64,000 nucleotides of DNA, from the NCBI RefSeq assembly GCF_024497955.1, contig NZ_JANHKP010000006.1, positions 124,001 through 188,000 of the forward strand. Direction: 5' to 3'. The notes below the pieces were generated by a model. That model saw nothing but the letters and a program-made list of their open reading frames with translations. It did not search any database and was not told where the DNA came from. This DNA comes from Streptomyces sp. C10-9-1 (GTDB taxonomy: Bacteria > Actinomycetota > Actinomycetes > Streptomycetales > Streptomycetaceae). Below are positions 8,545 through 17,415 of the stretch, piece by piece. The position numbers were made by a program, and so were the translations under genes. Every line of letters starts with the position of its first letter. Position 1 is the first letter of the stretch.

Positions 8545-10617
8545 TCACGCGCGTGCGGGCTCGGGCTCGTCCGAGCCGCCGGGCGCGGCCGGCTCCCGGC
8601 CGCCCGGGGCCTGAGCCGCCCCGGCCGCGTCCGCGCGCGCCGGGGCCTGCGGCGGTACCGCGCCCGGCGGCAGGCGCAGCCTGCGCGGCCCGGACAGCAG
8701 ATAGGTCAGCCCGAAGCCGAGACCGACGACGGCCGCGCCGCCGACCGCGTCCAGGACCCAGTGGTTGGCCGTCGCGACGATCGCGCAGACCGTGAGCAGC
8801 GGGTGCAGCAGGGCCAGGAGCTTCATCCACAGCCTCGGCGCGAGGGCCACCACCACCAGGCCGCACCACAGGGACCAGCCGAAGTGCAGGGAGGGCATGG
8901 CCGCGTACTGGTTGGTGACCGCGGTCATGGCGCCGTAGTCGGGGTTGGCCAGGTCCTGGGGGCCGTGGACGGTGTCGATGTAGCCGAGGCTCGGCATCAG
9001 GCGCGGCGGGGCCAGCGGGAACAGCCAGAAGCCGAGCAGCGCGAGCAGGGTGGCGAAGGCGAGCGAGGCGCGCGCCCAGCGGTAGTCGGAGGGCCGCCGC
9101 ACGTAGAGCACCCCGAGGATGCTCAGGGGCACCACGAAGTGGAACGACGTGTAGTAGAAGTTGAAGAACCCCTCCACCCACGGCAGGTCGACCACGGCCC
9201 GGTTGGCCCAGTACTCGATGTCGATGCCGAGGGCGCCCTCCAGCGACAGCACCTGACGGGCATGGGACTCGGCGGCGTCCACGCTCCCGGTCGCGGCGGC
9301 GCGGATGTGCGAGTAGGCGGAGTAGCCCACCCGTATCACCAGCAGTTCGAGGAGCAGGTTCGGGCGGCTGAGCACCCTCCGCCAGAACGGCAGCAGCGGC
9401 ACCCGGCTCCAGCGTGCGGCCACGGGCGCGGCGTACTCGGTGGGGACGGGGCGGCGGAAGTGCGGGGAGCCGAGGCTCAGGAAGGGGACCGCGCAGGCGG
9501 CGGCGAGCGCTGCCACCAGCAGGGCGTTGTCGCGCAGCGGGTGCAGCGGTGCCATGTTGGGCAGCAGCATCGAGCCCGGCAGCGTCACCACCAGCACGAC
9601 GAGCACGGGCCACAGCATCCGGTCCGAGGCCCGGGTGCCCACCCGTCCGACGACGGCGAGCAGGATCCACAGCAGCTGGTGCTGCCAGGCGGTGGGGGAG
9701 ACCGCGACGGCCGCGCAGCCGGTGATCGCGACGGCGAGCAGCAGCTGGCCGTCGAGGGCGTAGCGGACCGCCCGCCGCAGCGCCACCGCGACGACGGCCG
9801 CCGCGAGCACCAGGTAGAGCGCGATCTCCAGCGGCCCGGTCAGACCCAGGCGGAGCAGTGCCCCGTGCAGCGACTGGTTGGCGAGGCTGTCGGGCCGGGC
9901 GCCCAGGCCGGCCCCGGCGGCATGGTGCACCCAGTACGCCCAGGAGTCGCCGGGCAGCGCCGCCCAGGCGAGCGCGGTGAGCCCCGCGAAGGTCCCGGCC
10001 GTGCTCGCCGCTGCCGTGCGGCGGCCGGTGAGCCACAGCAGGGGCGCAAACAGCAGCACCGTCGGCTGGAGGGCAGCGCCGAGCCCGATCAGCAGGCCGC
10101 CGCTGCGCTCGCCCCGGGCGGCGAAGCAGCCGAGGAGCACCAGGAGCACGGGGATGATGCTGGTCTGCCCCAGGTGGAAGCTGTTGCGCACGGGCAGGGA
10201 GAGCATGAGCAGGCTGACGGCGACCGGCGCGGCCAGCAGCGTGCTGCGGTGGGATACGGGTACCGGCAGGGCGCGTGCCACCACCAGGCCGATCGCGACG
10301 ACGAGCAGCAGCGTGCCGAAGGTCCAGGCCACCCCCAGGCTCTGCTCGGCCGAGCGGGCGAAGGGCTTGAGCACCAGCCCCGCGAAGGGGGTGCCGGTGA
10401 ACCGGTCTCCGTCGTACAGGGAGCCGCCGACGTGCAGGACCCCGTGCTCCCCGATCCAGGTCTCCAGGTCCGTCAGGCGCTCGCCGGGGGGCCGGGTCAG
10501 CACGGCGGCGGCCTGCCGTACGCCGAGCACCGCGGCCACGAGCCACAGGACGGCCCTGGCCGCGCCGATTCTGGATTCCGTCGCGCTCCCGCGCACGCTG
10601 TGCTCCGCGTTCACCAC
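8545..10617 (-). CDS. fused GT87 glycosyltransferase / PAP2 phosphatase membrane protein
   Basis: This 690-residue polytopic membrane protein has two parts. Residues ~1-400 show about ten hydrophobic helices with a long extracytoplasmic loop after the first. This is the layout of GT-C family 87 polyprenyl-phosphomannose-dependent mannosyltransferases. Residues ~430-665 form a PAP2-like domain. They carry the motif PSLHFGWS, an upstream Arg-containing RLMPSLGY region, and NHWVLDAVGG with the second catalytic His, as in inositolphosphotransferase/IPC-synthase-type enzymes. The fusion suggests linked steps in building a mannosylated or inositol-phosphate lipid or glycan on the outer face. The tail is Pro/Ala-rich. 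It is transcribed alone. Confidence 0.75.
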   Translation of the reverse strand: MVNAEHSVRGSATESRIGAARAVLWLVAAVLGVRQAAAVLTRPPGERLTDLETWIGEHGVLHVGGSLYDGDRFTGTPFAGLVLKPFARSAEQSLGVAWTFGTLLLVVAIGLVVARALPVPVSHRSTLLAAPVAVSLLMLSLPVRNSFHLGQTSIIPVLLVLLGCFAARGERSGGLLIGLGAALQPTVLLFAPLLWLTGRRTAAASTAGTFAGLTALAWAALPGDSWAYWVHHAAGAGLGARPDSLANQSLHGALLRLGLTGPLEIALYLVLAAAVVAVALRRAVRYALDGQLLLAVAITGCAAVAVSPTAWQHQLLWILLAVVGRVGTRASDRMLWPVLVVLVVTLPGSMLLPNMAPLHPLRDNALLVAALAAACAVPFLSLGSPHFRRPVPTEYAAPVAARWSRVPLLPFWRRVLSRPNLLLELLVIRVGYSAYSHIRAAATGSVDAAESHARQVLSLEGALGIDIEYWANRAVVDLPWVEGFFNFYYTSFHFVVPLSILGVLYVRRPSDYRWARASLAFATLLALLGFWLFPLAPPRLMPSLGYIDTVHGPQDLANPDYGAMTAVTNQYAAMPSLHFGWSLWCGLVVVALAPRLWMKLLALLHPLLTVCAIVATANHWVLDAVGGAAVVGLGFGLTYLLSGPRRLRLPPGAVPPQAPARADAAGAAQAPGGREPAAPGGSDEPEPARA

Positions 10618-10942
10618 GTCGCGCCGCGCCTCCCCACCATGGTCCGTCCGCCGTCAGGGCGTCCACCGAAGCGTCGCACCGCCCCGTGGAGGAGACTCAG
10701 GCAACCCCCTCTTCACCTGACCGTCACCCTGTCCACTGTCTTGTTTTCGCTTCCCGGTCGCACCCGGAGGCAGCGGCGGGCGGGGACGCGCCGCGTCGGC
10801 GGCCCCGTCACAGGAGGTATGCGGGGGAACATACAAGAAACGCGGGGTGACCGTGCGCCGTGCGACCCGTCGGCGGACGCGCGGATCCGGCCCTTCGGGC
10901 GGAACCTCGCCGGGAAGGCGGGGGCGGGCTTACGTTGGCGGC
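10618..10942. other. 325-base divergent intergenic region
   Basis: This separates the GT87-PAP2 gene from the methyltransferase gene and must hold promoters for both. It has a lower-GC patch at 10725-10750 (TGTCTTGTTTTCGC). A small dyad GTATG-8 nt-CATAC lies at 10816-10833 beside an AGGAGG. I see no convincing gene. Confidence 0.4.
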
Positions 10943-11614
10943 ATGACGACTGATCAGTGGAACCCCGTCGACGACTACCTCGGCGAACTCCTGGTGGGCC
11001 CGGACGAGGTCCTGGACGAGGCCCTGGCGGCGAGCGAGGCGGCGGGTCTGCCGTCGATCGCCGTGGCTCCGAACCAGGGCAAGCTGCTGAACCTGCTGGC
11101 GCGCGTCCGGGGGGCCCGCACGGTCCTGGAGATCGGGACGCTCGGCGGCTACAGCACGATCTGGCTGGCCCGCGCGCTGCCGGAGGACGGGCGGATGATC
11201 TCGCTGGAGTACGACGCCCGCCACGCGGAGGTGGCCCGGGCGAACCTGGCGCGCGCGGGGCTGGACCACGTCGCGGAGGTCCGCACCGGAGCGGCGCTGG
11301 ACCTGCTGCCGCGCATCGAGAAGGAGCCGGGCGCGGGCCCCTTCGACCTCGTCTTCATCGACGCGGACAAGGTCAGCAACGCCGCGTACGTGGAGTGGGC
11401 GCTGCGGCTGAGCCGCCCCGGCAGCGTGATCGTCGTGGACAACGTGGTGCGCGGCGGCGCCGTGGCGGACGCGGAGAGCGCCGACCCGGCGGTGGTGGGT
11501 ACCCGGCGGATGTTCGACCTGGTGGCCCGGGAGCCGCGGCTGGACGCGACGGCCTTCCAGACGGTGGGGTCCAAGGGCTGGGACGGCCTCCTGGTGGCCC
11601 TGGTGACCGCCTGA
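10943..11614 (+). CDS. SAM-dependent O-methyltransferase (family 3)
   Basis: This 223-residue cytosolic enzyme resembles the cation-dependent catechol/caffeoyl-CoA O-methyltransferase family. The AdoMet-binding motif is VLEIGTLGGYSTIWLA near residues 62-77, followed by the acidic SLEYDARH. The metal-binding acidic motif is FIDADKVSNAAY, and VDNVVRGGAV follows as in family 3. The ATG at 10943 was chosen because upstream in-frame residues are Arg-rich and lack family character. It is monocistronic in view; the small-molecule substrate cannot be deduced. Confidence 0.85.
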   Translation: MTTDQWNPVDDYLGELLVGPDEVLDEALAASEAAGLPSIAVAPNQGKLLNLLARVRGARTVLEIGTLGGYSTIWLARALPEDGRMISLEYDARHAEVARANLARAGLDHVAEVRTGAALDLLPRIEKEPGAGPFDLVFIDADKVSNAAYVEWALRLSRPGSVIVVDNVVRGGAVADAESADPAVVGTRRMFDLVAREPRLDATAFQTVGSKGWDGLLVALVTA

Positions 11615-11910
11615 CCGGCGCCCGTCGTCGGGACGTTGCCGGCCGGGGCCCGGTGGGGGCGGGCCGGGCGGAGACCGGGACGCGGGTGGCGACGTCGTAC
11701 CGGCCGGGGGGAGCCGGGCAAGCCGGGCAAGCCGGGCGAGGCGGGCGCGCCGCCCCGTCCCGCCGCCGGAGCGCCTGCGGCACCGGGGCCCCGGCGGCGG
11801 GACGGCGGCGGGTACGCCTCACGCCGCTGTGACGGGCGGGTGTAGGAGACTGCTCACGCATGATCACGCCCAGGTCGCCGTCGCGGCGGCCGCATGTCGA
11901 AAGGTGCCAC

Positions 11911-12237
11911 GTGCCGAGCATCGTGAAGATCAATGTGCTGACCGTCCCGGACGAGCAGCGGGAGACCCTGGAGAAGCGGTTCGCCTCGCGCGCGGGCGCG
12001 GTCGAGTCCTCCGACGGCTTCGAGTGGTTCGAGCTGCTGCGCCCGGTGGAGGGGACCGACCGGTACCTCGTCTACACCCGCTGGCGCGACGAGGCCTCGT
12101 TCCAGGCGTGGATGGAGGGCCCGATGAAGGCGGCCCACCGGGGCGGCGGCGACACGGGCGGCCGTCCCGCACCGGCGGCCTCGGACTCCCAGGTGTGGTC
12201 CTTCGAGGTCGTGCAGCAGGCTGCACCGAAGTCCTGA
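11911..12237 (+). CDS. antibiotic biosynthesis monooxygenase (ABM) domain protein
   Basis: This 108-residue single-domain protein has the dimeric alpha/beta-barrel ABM fold. It starts with a beta strand (IVKINVLTV), then a helix (EQRETLEKRFASRAGAVE), the conserved GFEWFELLRP and YLVYTRWRDEASFQAWM. Family members include quinol monooxygenases and IsdG-like heme-degrading enzymes; which activity applies is not clear. The GTG at 11911 was chosen: it follows GAAAGG by a good spacing, and the preceding frame is Arg/Pro-rich. A terminator follows. Confidence 0.8.
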   Translation: MPSIVKINVLTVPDEQRETLEKRFASRAGAVESSDGFEWFELLRPVEGTDRYLVYTRWRDEASFQAWMEGPMKAAHRGGGDTGGRPAPAASDSQVWSFEVVQQAAPKS

Positions 12238-12243
12238 GCGCTG

Positions 12244-12272
12244 CCGTGCCGGGCCGGAGGGGCCCGGCACGG
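12244..12272 (+). terminator. hairpin terminator after ABM gene
   Basis: CCGTGCCGGGCC - GGAGG - GGCCCGGCACGG is a perfect 12-bp stem followed by TTCTCTCC. It starts 6 bases past the stop. Confidence 0.8.
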
Positions 12273-12334
12273 TTCTCTCCCCGCGGGGGAAATCCGCTCG
12301 ACGGCCGGTGCGGATCGGCGGTAGGCAGGGATCC

Positions 12335-12865
12335 ATGACGCAGTGGACCTTCGCCGCCGAGCCCTTCGACAGCCCGGAGTCCCTCGCGCTGCGGCGTGAC
12401 TACTACGCCGACGTCGCGGGGAGCTACTGGGGACGGCCCGCCACCGGGGCGGAGGTCGACGAGGGACTCGCGGGCGACGGTGCGGAGCTGCTGACGCCGC
12501 CGACCGGCCTGTTCGTGCTCGGACGCCGCGGCGGCTCTCCCGCGGCCTGCGGCGGTGTGCTGATGCTGGAGGGCGGACGGGCCGAGCTGACCCGGGTGTT
12601 CGTGCGCCCCGGGCACCGCGGCCGCGCGGGCGCCGGGCTGCTGCTGGAGCGGCTGGAGCGCGAGGCGCGTGCGCTGGGGGCGCACCGGATGGTGCTGAAC
12701 ACCCGGCTCGATCTGCTGGCCGCCCGGGCGCTGTACCGGCGGCACGGCTACACCGACGTCCCCGCGTACTGCACCGGCCCCTACGCGGAGGTCTGGTTGG
12801 GCAAGGAGCTCCCCGGCGGGGAGCCGCCCGCCGGGCACCGGGAGGCGGCGGGCGGGCGGCGCTGA
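12335..12865 (+). CDS. GNAT-family N-acetyltransferase
   Basis: This 176-residue enzyme has a GCN5-type fold. The acetyl-CoA-binding region is visible as LTRVFVRPGHRGRAGAGLLLERLE (motif A, R-G-x-G/A) near residues 88-112. It is followed by MVLNTRLDLLAARALYRRHGY, typical of motif B, and a last strand with CTGPYAEVWLGKEL. The substrate is unknown. The ATG at 12335 was chosen; upstream codons are not conserved in character. The C-terminal 15 residues are Gly/Arg-rich. It converges on the MFS gene with only 23 bases between them. Confidence 0.85.
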   Translation: MTQWTFAAEPFDSPESLALRRDYYADVAGSYWGRPATGAEVDEGLAGDGAELLTPPTGLFVLGRRGGSPAACGGVLMLEGGRAELTRVFVRPGHRGRAGAGLLLERLEREARALGAHRMVLNTRLDLLAARALYRRHGYTDVPAYCTGPYAEVWLGKELPGGEPPAGHREAAGGRR

Positions 12866-12888
12866 CGCGGCGCGTCCGGCGGCGGGCG

Positions 12889-14973
12889 TCAGTGCCTCCG
12901 GCGCGGATGGCGCGGGTAGGAGGCCGCGGGCCGCTCGTGGTCCCCGCGGGCGTACTCGTGGGGCCGTTCGGCGTCCGATCCGCAGAGTTCGGCGCTCAGG
13001 TCGTGGACCAGTCGGACCAGGTCCGTCGGCCGGTCGGGGCCCCACCAGTCGCCGAGCAGTTCCGCGAGCGACTGCTCGCGCGCGGCGGAGAGGCGGACGG
13101 CCGCCTCCGCCCCGTCGTCGGTGAGGAGCAGGCTGACGCCCTCGCGGCGGGCGAGACCGCGCCCCTCGACCTCCCGTGCCGCCTCGGTGATGATCCGCAG
13201 GGGTACGGGGGTCGTCTCGGCGAGCCGGGCCGGCTCGACCAGTCCGTGGCGCCGGATGCGCAGGAGCAGCCAACTGGAGGCCGGCAGCAGGTCGTAGCCG
13301 GCGCGCTCGGTGATCCGCTCGTAGATGTGCCGCCGGCCCTCCCGCGACCCGAGGACGGACAGGGCGCGGGCCACCTCGTCGTGCGAGGAGCGCTCGACCG
13401 GGTTGGAGGCGAGGGTCTCGGTGGTGTCCGGTGCCGTGACGGATCCGCGCAGCGGGTCCTCGCGGAGGAACAGGGCGACGACGAAGGCCACCGCCACGAC
13501 GGGCACGGCGTAGAGGAACACGTCGGTGATGGCGGTGGCGTAGGCGTGGAGCACGGACGGCCTGAGGGCGGCCGGGAGTTCGGCGATGGCACGCGGGTCG
13601 GCGGCCAGTTCGGCGGGACCCGCCCCGGCCGGGACCTGCCGCCCGGCGAGGGCGTCGGCGAGCTTGTCCTCGAGCCGGTCGGTGAAGACCGTGCCGAAGA
13701 CGGCGACGCCGAAGGAGGCGCCGATGGACCGGAAGAAGGTCGCTCCGGAGGTGGCGACTCCGAGGTCCTCGTAGCCGACCGCGTTCTGCACGACGAGGAC
13801 CAGGACCTGCATCACCAGGCCGAGTCCCGCGCCGAAGACGAGGAAGCACAGGCTCAGCTGCCAGTCGGAGCTGTTCTCGGTGAGCCGGTGCAGCAGCAGG
13901 AGTCCGACGGCGGTGACCGCGGTGCCGAGGACGGGGAAGACCTTCCACCGGCCGGTGCGGCTGACCAGCTGGCCGGAGAGGGTGGAGGTGATCAGCAGGC
14001 CCAGGACCATCGGCAGCATGTGGACACCGGACATGGTCGGTGTGACGCCGCGCACCACCTGGAGGAAGGTGGGCAGGTAGGTCATGGCGCCGAACATCGC
14101 GAAACCGATGACGAAGCTGATCACCGCGACGAGGGTGAAGGTGCGGATGCGGAACAGCTTCAGGGGCAGCACGGGCTCCGCGGCGCGGCGTTCGACGGCG
14201 ACGAAGGCCGCGAGGAGGACGGCGCCGAGCACGGCCAGCCCGACGATCTGGGGCGAGCCCCACTCCCAGGTGGTGCCGCCCAGGGAGGCGACGAGCACCA
14301 GGCAGGTGGCCACGGAGGCGATGAGGAAGGTGCCGAGGTAGTCGATGGTGTGGCGCTCTTCCCGCACCGGGATGTGCAGCACGGCCGCGATGACGAGGAG
14401 GGCGACGACGCCGACGGGGAGGTTGACGTAGAAGACCCACCGCCAGCTGAGGTGCTGGGTGAACAGGCCGCCCAGCAGCGGCCCGAGGACACTGGTGGCC
14501 CCGAAGACCGCGCCGAACAGGCCCTGGTAGCGGCCCCGCTCCCGTGGCGGGACGAGGTCCCCCACGATGGCCATGGAGAGCACCATCAGCCCGCCGCCGC
14601 CGAGTCCCTGGACGGCGCGGAAGGCGATGAGCTGGGTCATGTCCTGGGCGATGCCGCAGAGCGCGGAGCCGATGAGGAAGATGACGATCGCGGTCTGGAA
14701 GAGCTTCTTGCGGCCGTACTGGTCGCCGAGCTTCCCCCACAGCGGGGTGGCGGCGGTGGACGCCAGCATGTAGGCGGTGACCACCCAGGACAGGTGGTTC
14801 ATGCCTCCGAGTTCGCTGACGATGGTGGGCAGGGCGGTCGCCACGATGGTCTGGTCGAGTGCGGCCAGCAGCATGCCCAGCAGCAGGGCGCCGATGGCGA
14901 CGAGGACGGTCCGCCGGTTCCGCTCCTCACCCGGTGCCGGTGGCGCCGGGAGCGAGCCGACTTCGTGGGCCAT
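12889..14973 (-). CDS. DHA2-family drug exporter with C-terminal winged-helix domain
   Basis: This 694-residue proton-driven exporter has about 14 membrane helices. MFS motif A is GKLGDQYGRKK near residue 85 and motif C-like GATSVLGPLLGG lies near 160. After the last helix (~residue 520) the chain continues ~170 residues as a soluble domain. That domain contains ASSWLLLRIRRHG, EAAREVEGRGLARREGVSLLLTDDGAE and AAREQSLAELLGDW, which looks like a MarR-type winged helix. Such tails occur in actinobacterial pumps and may be a regulatory or sensing module facing the cytosol. It is divergent from the peptidoglycan-binding gene. The exported compound is unknown. Confidence 0.85.
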   Translation of the reverse strand: MAHEVGSLPAPPAPGEERNRRTVLVAIGALLLGMLLAALDQTIVATALPTIVSELGGMNHLSWVVTAYMLASTAATPLWGKLGDQYGRKKLFQTAIVIFLIGSALCGIAQDMTQLIAFRAVQGLGGGGLMVLSMAIVGDLVPPRERGRYQGLFGAVFGATSVLGPLLGGLFTQHLSWRWVFYVNLPVGVVALLVIAAVLHIPVREERHTIDYLGTFLIASVATCLVLVASLGGTTWEWGSPQIVGLAVLGAVLLAAFVAVERRAAEPVLPLKLFRIRTFTLVAVISFVIGFAMFGAMTYLPTFLQVVRGVTPTMSGVHMLPMVLGLLITSTLSGQLVSRTGRWKVFPVLGTAVTAVGLLLLHRLTENSSDWQLSLCFLVFGAGLGLVMQVLVLVVQNAVGYEDLGVATSGATFFRSIGASFGVAVFGTVFTDRLEDKLADALAGRQVPAGAGPAELAADPRAIAELPAALRPSVLHAYATAITDVFLYAVPVVAVAFVVALFLREDPLRGSVTAPDTTETLASNPVERSSHDEVARALSVLGSREGRRHIYERITERAGYDLLPASSWLLLRIRRHGLVEPARLAETTPVPLRIITEAAREVEGRGLARREGVSLLLTDDGAEAAVRLSAAREQSLAELLGDWWGPDRPTDLVRLVHDLSAELCGSDAERPHEYARGDHERPAASYPRHPRRRH

Positions 14974-15229
14974 ACGGGTCTCCTTTGCGCCTCCGCCCTT
15001 CTGGTGGGCTTCCTCTCCATCGTGGTGGCTTCCGCCGGTTGCGGCCTGCCGAGCCCTCGCGGGGGCCGGCGGGCAGGGGCGTGCGGCGCGGAAGGCGGCC
15101 GGGCGGGGGCGTGAAAGGGACGTACGGGGAGGTTCACGGGCGCCGGGAGACCGAACGGGGTGCTGCCGTGGGGTGCATCACACCGAGGCTGCATAATTTG
15201 GCGCAATCCAATGGGGAGGGGTACCGGCC

Positions 15230-16459
15230 ATGACCGGAATCAGCTGTCCGGTGTGCGGCAGTCCGCAGTCCGCGGAGGGGCACAGCACGGACCGCACGTG
15301 TTCCTGTGCGGAGCCGCGGCGGGCCGGGCGTCCGGGGGCCGGGGATGCCCCGGGGGCCTTCGACCCACTGCGGATACGCCCGTACGTCACGCTGGGAGCA
15401 CCGCGGGACGCCCGGCCGGCCGACGCCCCGCCGGCACCCGACGTGCCCGGCCCCGCCACGGACCCGGGCCGGCCCACCCCGCCGTACGGCCGGGGCCCGC
15501 AGGCGCAGCACCCGGAGGCGCCGCTCCCGACGGGCCCGGCGTACGCCCCCGGCGGAACACCGGCCCACGGGCCCGGACCGTCCGGGGAGCACGGCGCCCC
15601 CCACGCCCCGGCTCCGCCCGGCCCGTACGCACCGGACACCTACGGGCACACCCCCGGCGGTCCCGGCGCCTACGGCACCGCCCTGCCCGCGTACGGAGCG
15701 CGAGGCGGCCCCGGGGAGGATGCGGCGGGCGCCGGGGTGTACGCGGACGGCCCCGGGGACTTCGACACCCAGGAGCTGCCGCCGCTCGTGGGCCCGGCAC
15801 CGGGCGGCCGGAGCAGGGCGGCGGCCCCGCGGCGCCGGCGGCGCGGGGCGGTGATGGCGGCGGCCGCGGCGATCGCGGTCGCGGGCACCGCCGCCTACGC
15901 CTCCGGGCTGTTCCAGGGGAGCGAGGAGCGCGACCGGGTGTCCATGCCCGACCGGGACACGGCCCAGCCAAGCCTCGACGTCGCGCCGGACCTGCCCTCC
16001 GCTTCCGTACCGCCCGACATCTCACCCTCCGCGTCCCCGTCGGCCACCTCCTCGGCCTCGGCGTCGGCCACCTCCTCGGCCTCGGCGACGGCCCCGGCAT
16101 CGCCCTCGCTGTCGCCCTCGGCCTCGGCGACGCGCTCCGTCCCGGTGGCGGGGACCCCGTCCGCGCCGCCCTCGACCGCACGCCCCACGGTCCAGGCCAC
16201 GGGCTCGGTGCAGGAGCCGGAGGCCCCCAACGGGACGCTCCGCCTCGGCGACACCGGTGCGGCGGTCGTGGAACTGCAGGTGCGCCTCCAGCGCGTGTGG
16301 CTCTACCCGCGCGACTGGGAGGCCGACGGCGTCTACGACCAGCAGGTGGAGTACGCGGTGAAGGTCTACCAGTGGGACAACGGCCTCACCAAGGACGGCC
16401 TCGGCGTCTACGGCCCCAGGACGCGGCGCGCGCTGGAGGCGGAGACCGGTCAGCTGTGA
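15230..16459 (+). CDS. membrane-anchored peptidoglycan-binding-domain protein
   Basis: This 409-residue protein begins with a Cys motif (CPVCGS...CSC), then ~190 residues rich in Pro, Gly and Tyr. A basic stop-transfer region and one hydrophobic helix (AVMAAAAAIAVAGTAAYASG, ~residue 205-225) follow. An extracellular Ser/Ala/Thr-rich linker with two perfect 24-bp coding repeats (16040-16087) leads to a C-terminal peptidoglycan-binding domain 1 (RLGDTGAAVVELQVRLQRV ... YGPRTRRALEAE). It should sit with the Cys end in the cytosol and the binding domain in the wall. GGGGAGG lies 11 bases before ATG. A link to cell-envelope signalling is inference. Confidence 0.8.
   Translation: MTGISCPVCGSPQSAEGHSTDRTCSCAEPRRAGRPGAGDAPGAFDPLRIRPYVTLGAPRDARPADAPPAPDVPGPATDPGRPTPPYGRGPQAQHPEAPLPTGPAYAPGGTPAHGPGPSGEHGAPHAPAPPGPYAPDTYGHTPGGPGAYGTALPAYGARGGPGEDAAGAGVYADGPGDFDTQELPPLVGPAPGGRSRAAAPRRRRRGAVMAAAAAIAVAGTAAYASGLFQGSEERDRVSMPDRDTAQPSLDVAPDLPSASVPPDISPSASPSATSSASASATSSASATAPASPSLSPSASATRSVPVAGTPSAPPSTARPTVQATGSVQEPEAPNGTLRLGDTGAAVVELQVRLQRVWLYPRDWEADGVYDQQVEYAVKVYQWDNGLTKDGLGVYGPRTRRALEAETGQL
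16040..16087 (+). repeat. two perfect 24-bp tandem repeats in coding sequence
   Basis: The unit starts TCGGCCACCTCC and is present twice head to tail. It encodes the Ser/Ala/Thr linker of the peptidoglycan-binding protein. Copy number is likely to vary between strains. Confidence 0.8.
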
Positions 16460-16511
16460 GGGGCCGCCTCCCGGCGGGCCGCCGGGGGCGGATTTGGCGT
16501 AGCGGCACCTG

Positions 16512-16534
16512 CTTTGTATCGTGAGCGAACAAAG
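16512..16534. promoter_or_regulatory. dyad CTTTGT-N11-ACAAAG upstream of HAD gene
   Basis: This perfect 6-bp inverted repeat sits in an AT-rich patch 140 bases before the HAD phosphatase start, in otherwise G/C-rich DNA. It could be an operator or part of a promoter. No protein is assigned. Confidence 0.35.
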
Positions 16535-16674
16535 TGGTTCCGCCCGCACTCCCTGACCGGCGGGCGGGGCCGCTTGCCCTCTCCGGCCTCGGCGACCTGC
16601 GCCCGGCGCCACGCGGCCGCGCCGCCCCGCCCCGGGTCACCGGCCGGGCCCGCCCCGCCCCTGGAGCACTCCTG

Positions 16675-17340
16675 ATGCCGGCCACCGCCACCCCCGCCCT
16701 GACCGCCCGCGCCGTCCTGCTGGACATGGACGGCACCATCGTCGACTCGGATGCCGCGGTGGAGCGGATCTGGCGCCGGTGGGCCGTCGAGCACGACCTG
16801 GACCCCGAGGCGGTGCTGAGGGTCGTCCACGGCCGCCAGGGGCACGCCACCATGGCCGCGCTGCTCCCGGACCGCCCCGCGGAGCAGAACCACGCCGACA
16901 ACCGGGTCCTGCTGGCCCGCGAGACGGCCGACACCGAAGGGGTCGTGCCGGTGGCCGGCGCCCCCGCCTTCCTCGCCGCGCTCTCCGGCGTCCCGCACGC
17001 CCTGGTGACCTCGGCCGACCTCGCCCTCGCCACCGCCCGCATGGCGGCGGCCGGACTCCCGATGCCCGCCGTGCGGGTGACGGCGGAGTCGGTGGGAGCC
17101 AGCAAGCCCGACCCCGAGGGCTTCCTGAAGGGCGCCGCCGAACTGGGGTACGCGCCGGGCGACTGCGTGGCCTTCGAGGACTCGGAGGCCGGGATCGCGG
17201 CGGCGCGTGCGGCGGGGATGCGGGTGGTCGGCGTCGGGCCGCGCGCCGGTGCCCACGCGCCCGACCTGGCGGTACCCGATCTGACCCGTCTCTCGGTGAC
17301 CGTCCGGGAGGACGGCGCGATCGGGTTCCGCGCCGTCTGA
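16675..17340 (+). CDS. HAD-superfamily sugar-phosphate phosphatase
   Basis: This 221-residue cytosolic phosphatase is of the beta-phosphoglucomutase/YfbT type. Motif I is LLDMDGTIVDSD with nucleophile Asp17 and acid/base Asp19. Motif II is VTSAD, motif III Lys lies in GASKPDPEGF, and motif IV is FEDSEAGIAAA, which binds Mg2+. The cap is the small helical type between motifs I and II. The ATG at 16675 follows GGAG; longer upstream frames have no family features. It probably dephosphorylates a small sugar phosphate; the exact substrate is not predictable. Confidence 0.85.
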   Translation: MPATATPALTARAVLLDMDGTIVDSDAAVERIWRRWAVEHDLDPEAVLRVVHGRQGHATMAALLPDRPAEQNHADNRVLLARETADTEGVVPVAGAPAFLAALSGVPHALVTSADLALATARMAAAGLPMPAVRVTAESVGASKPDPEGFLKGAAELGYAPGDCVAFEDSEAGIAAARAAGMRVVGVGPRAGAHAPDLAVPDLTRLSVTVREDGAIGFRAV

Positions 17341-17350
17341 CGCCCCGGCG

Positions 17351-17377
17351 GGCGCCGTCCGCGGGGCGGACGGCGCC
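17351..17377. terminator. convergent hairpin terminator
   Basis: GGCGCCGTCCGC - GGG - GCGGACGGCGCC is a perfect 12-bp stem between the convergent HAD and GDT1 genes. A second CCCCGGCGG/CCGCCGGGG-type stem follows at about 17394-17413. Confidence 0.75.
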
Positions 17378-17415
17378 GCCCCGAGGACCCGCCCCCCGGC
17401 GGCCCCGCCGGGGCA

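Noticed and set aside
8761..10953. 730-codon open frame on the plus strand opposite the GT87-PAP2 gene
   Set aside because: It is rich in Gly, Arg, Gln and His with no family features, and the minus strand is an evident membrane enzyme. High GC keeps shadow frames open.
12892..15114. 740-codon open frame antisense to the DHA2/wHTH pump
   Set aside because: Asp/Glu/Gly-rich low-complexity product, mirror of the real gene's codon bias.
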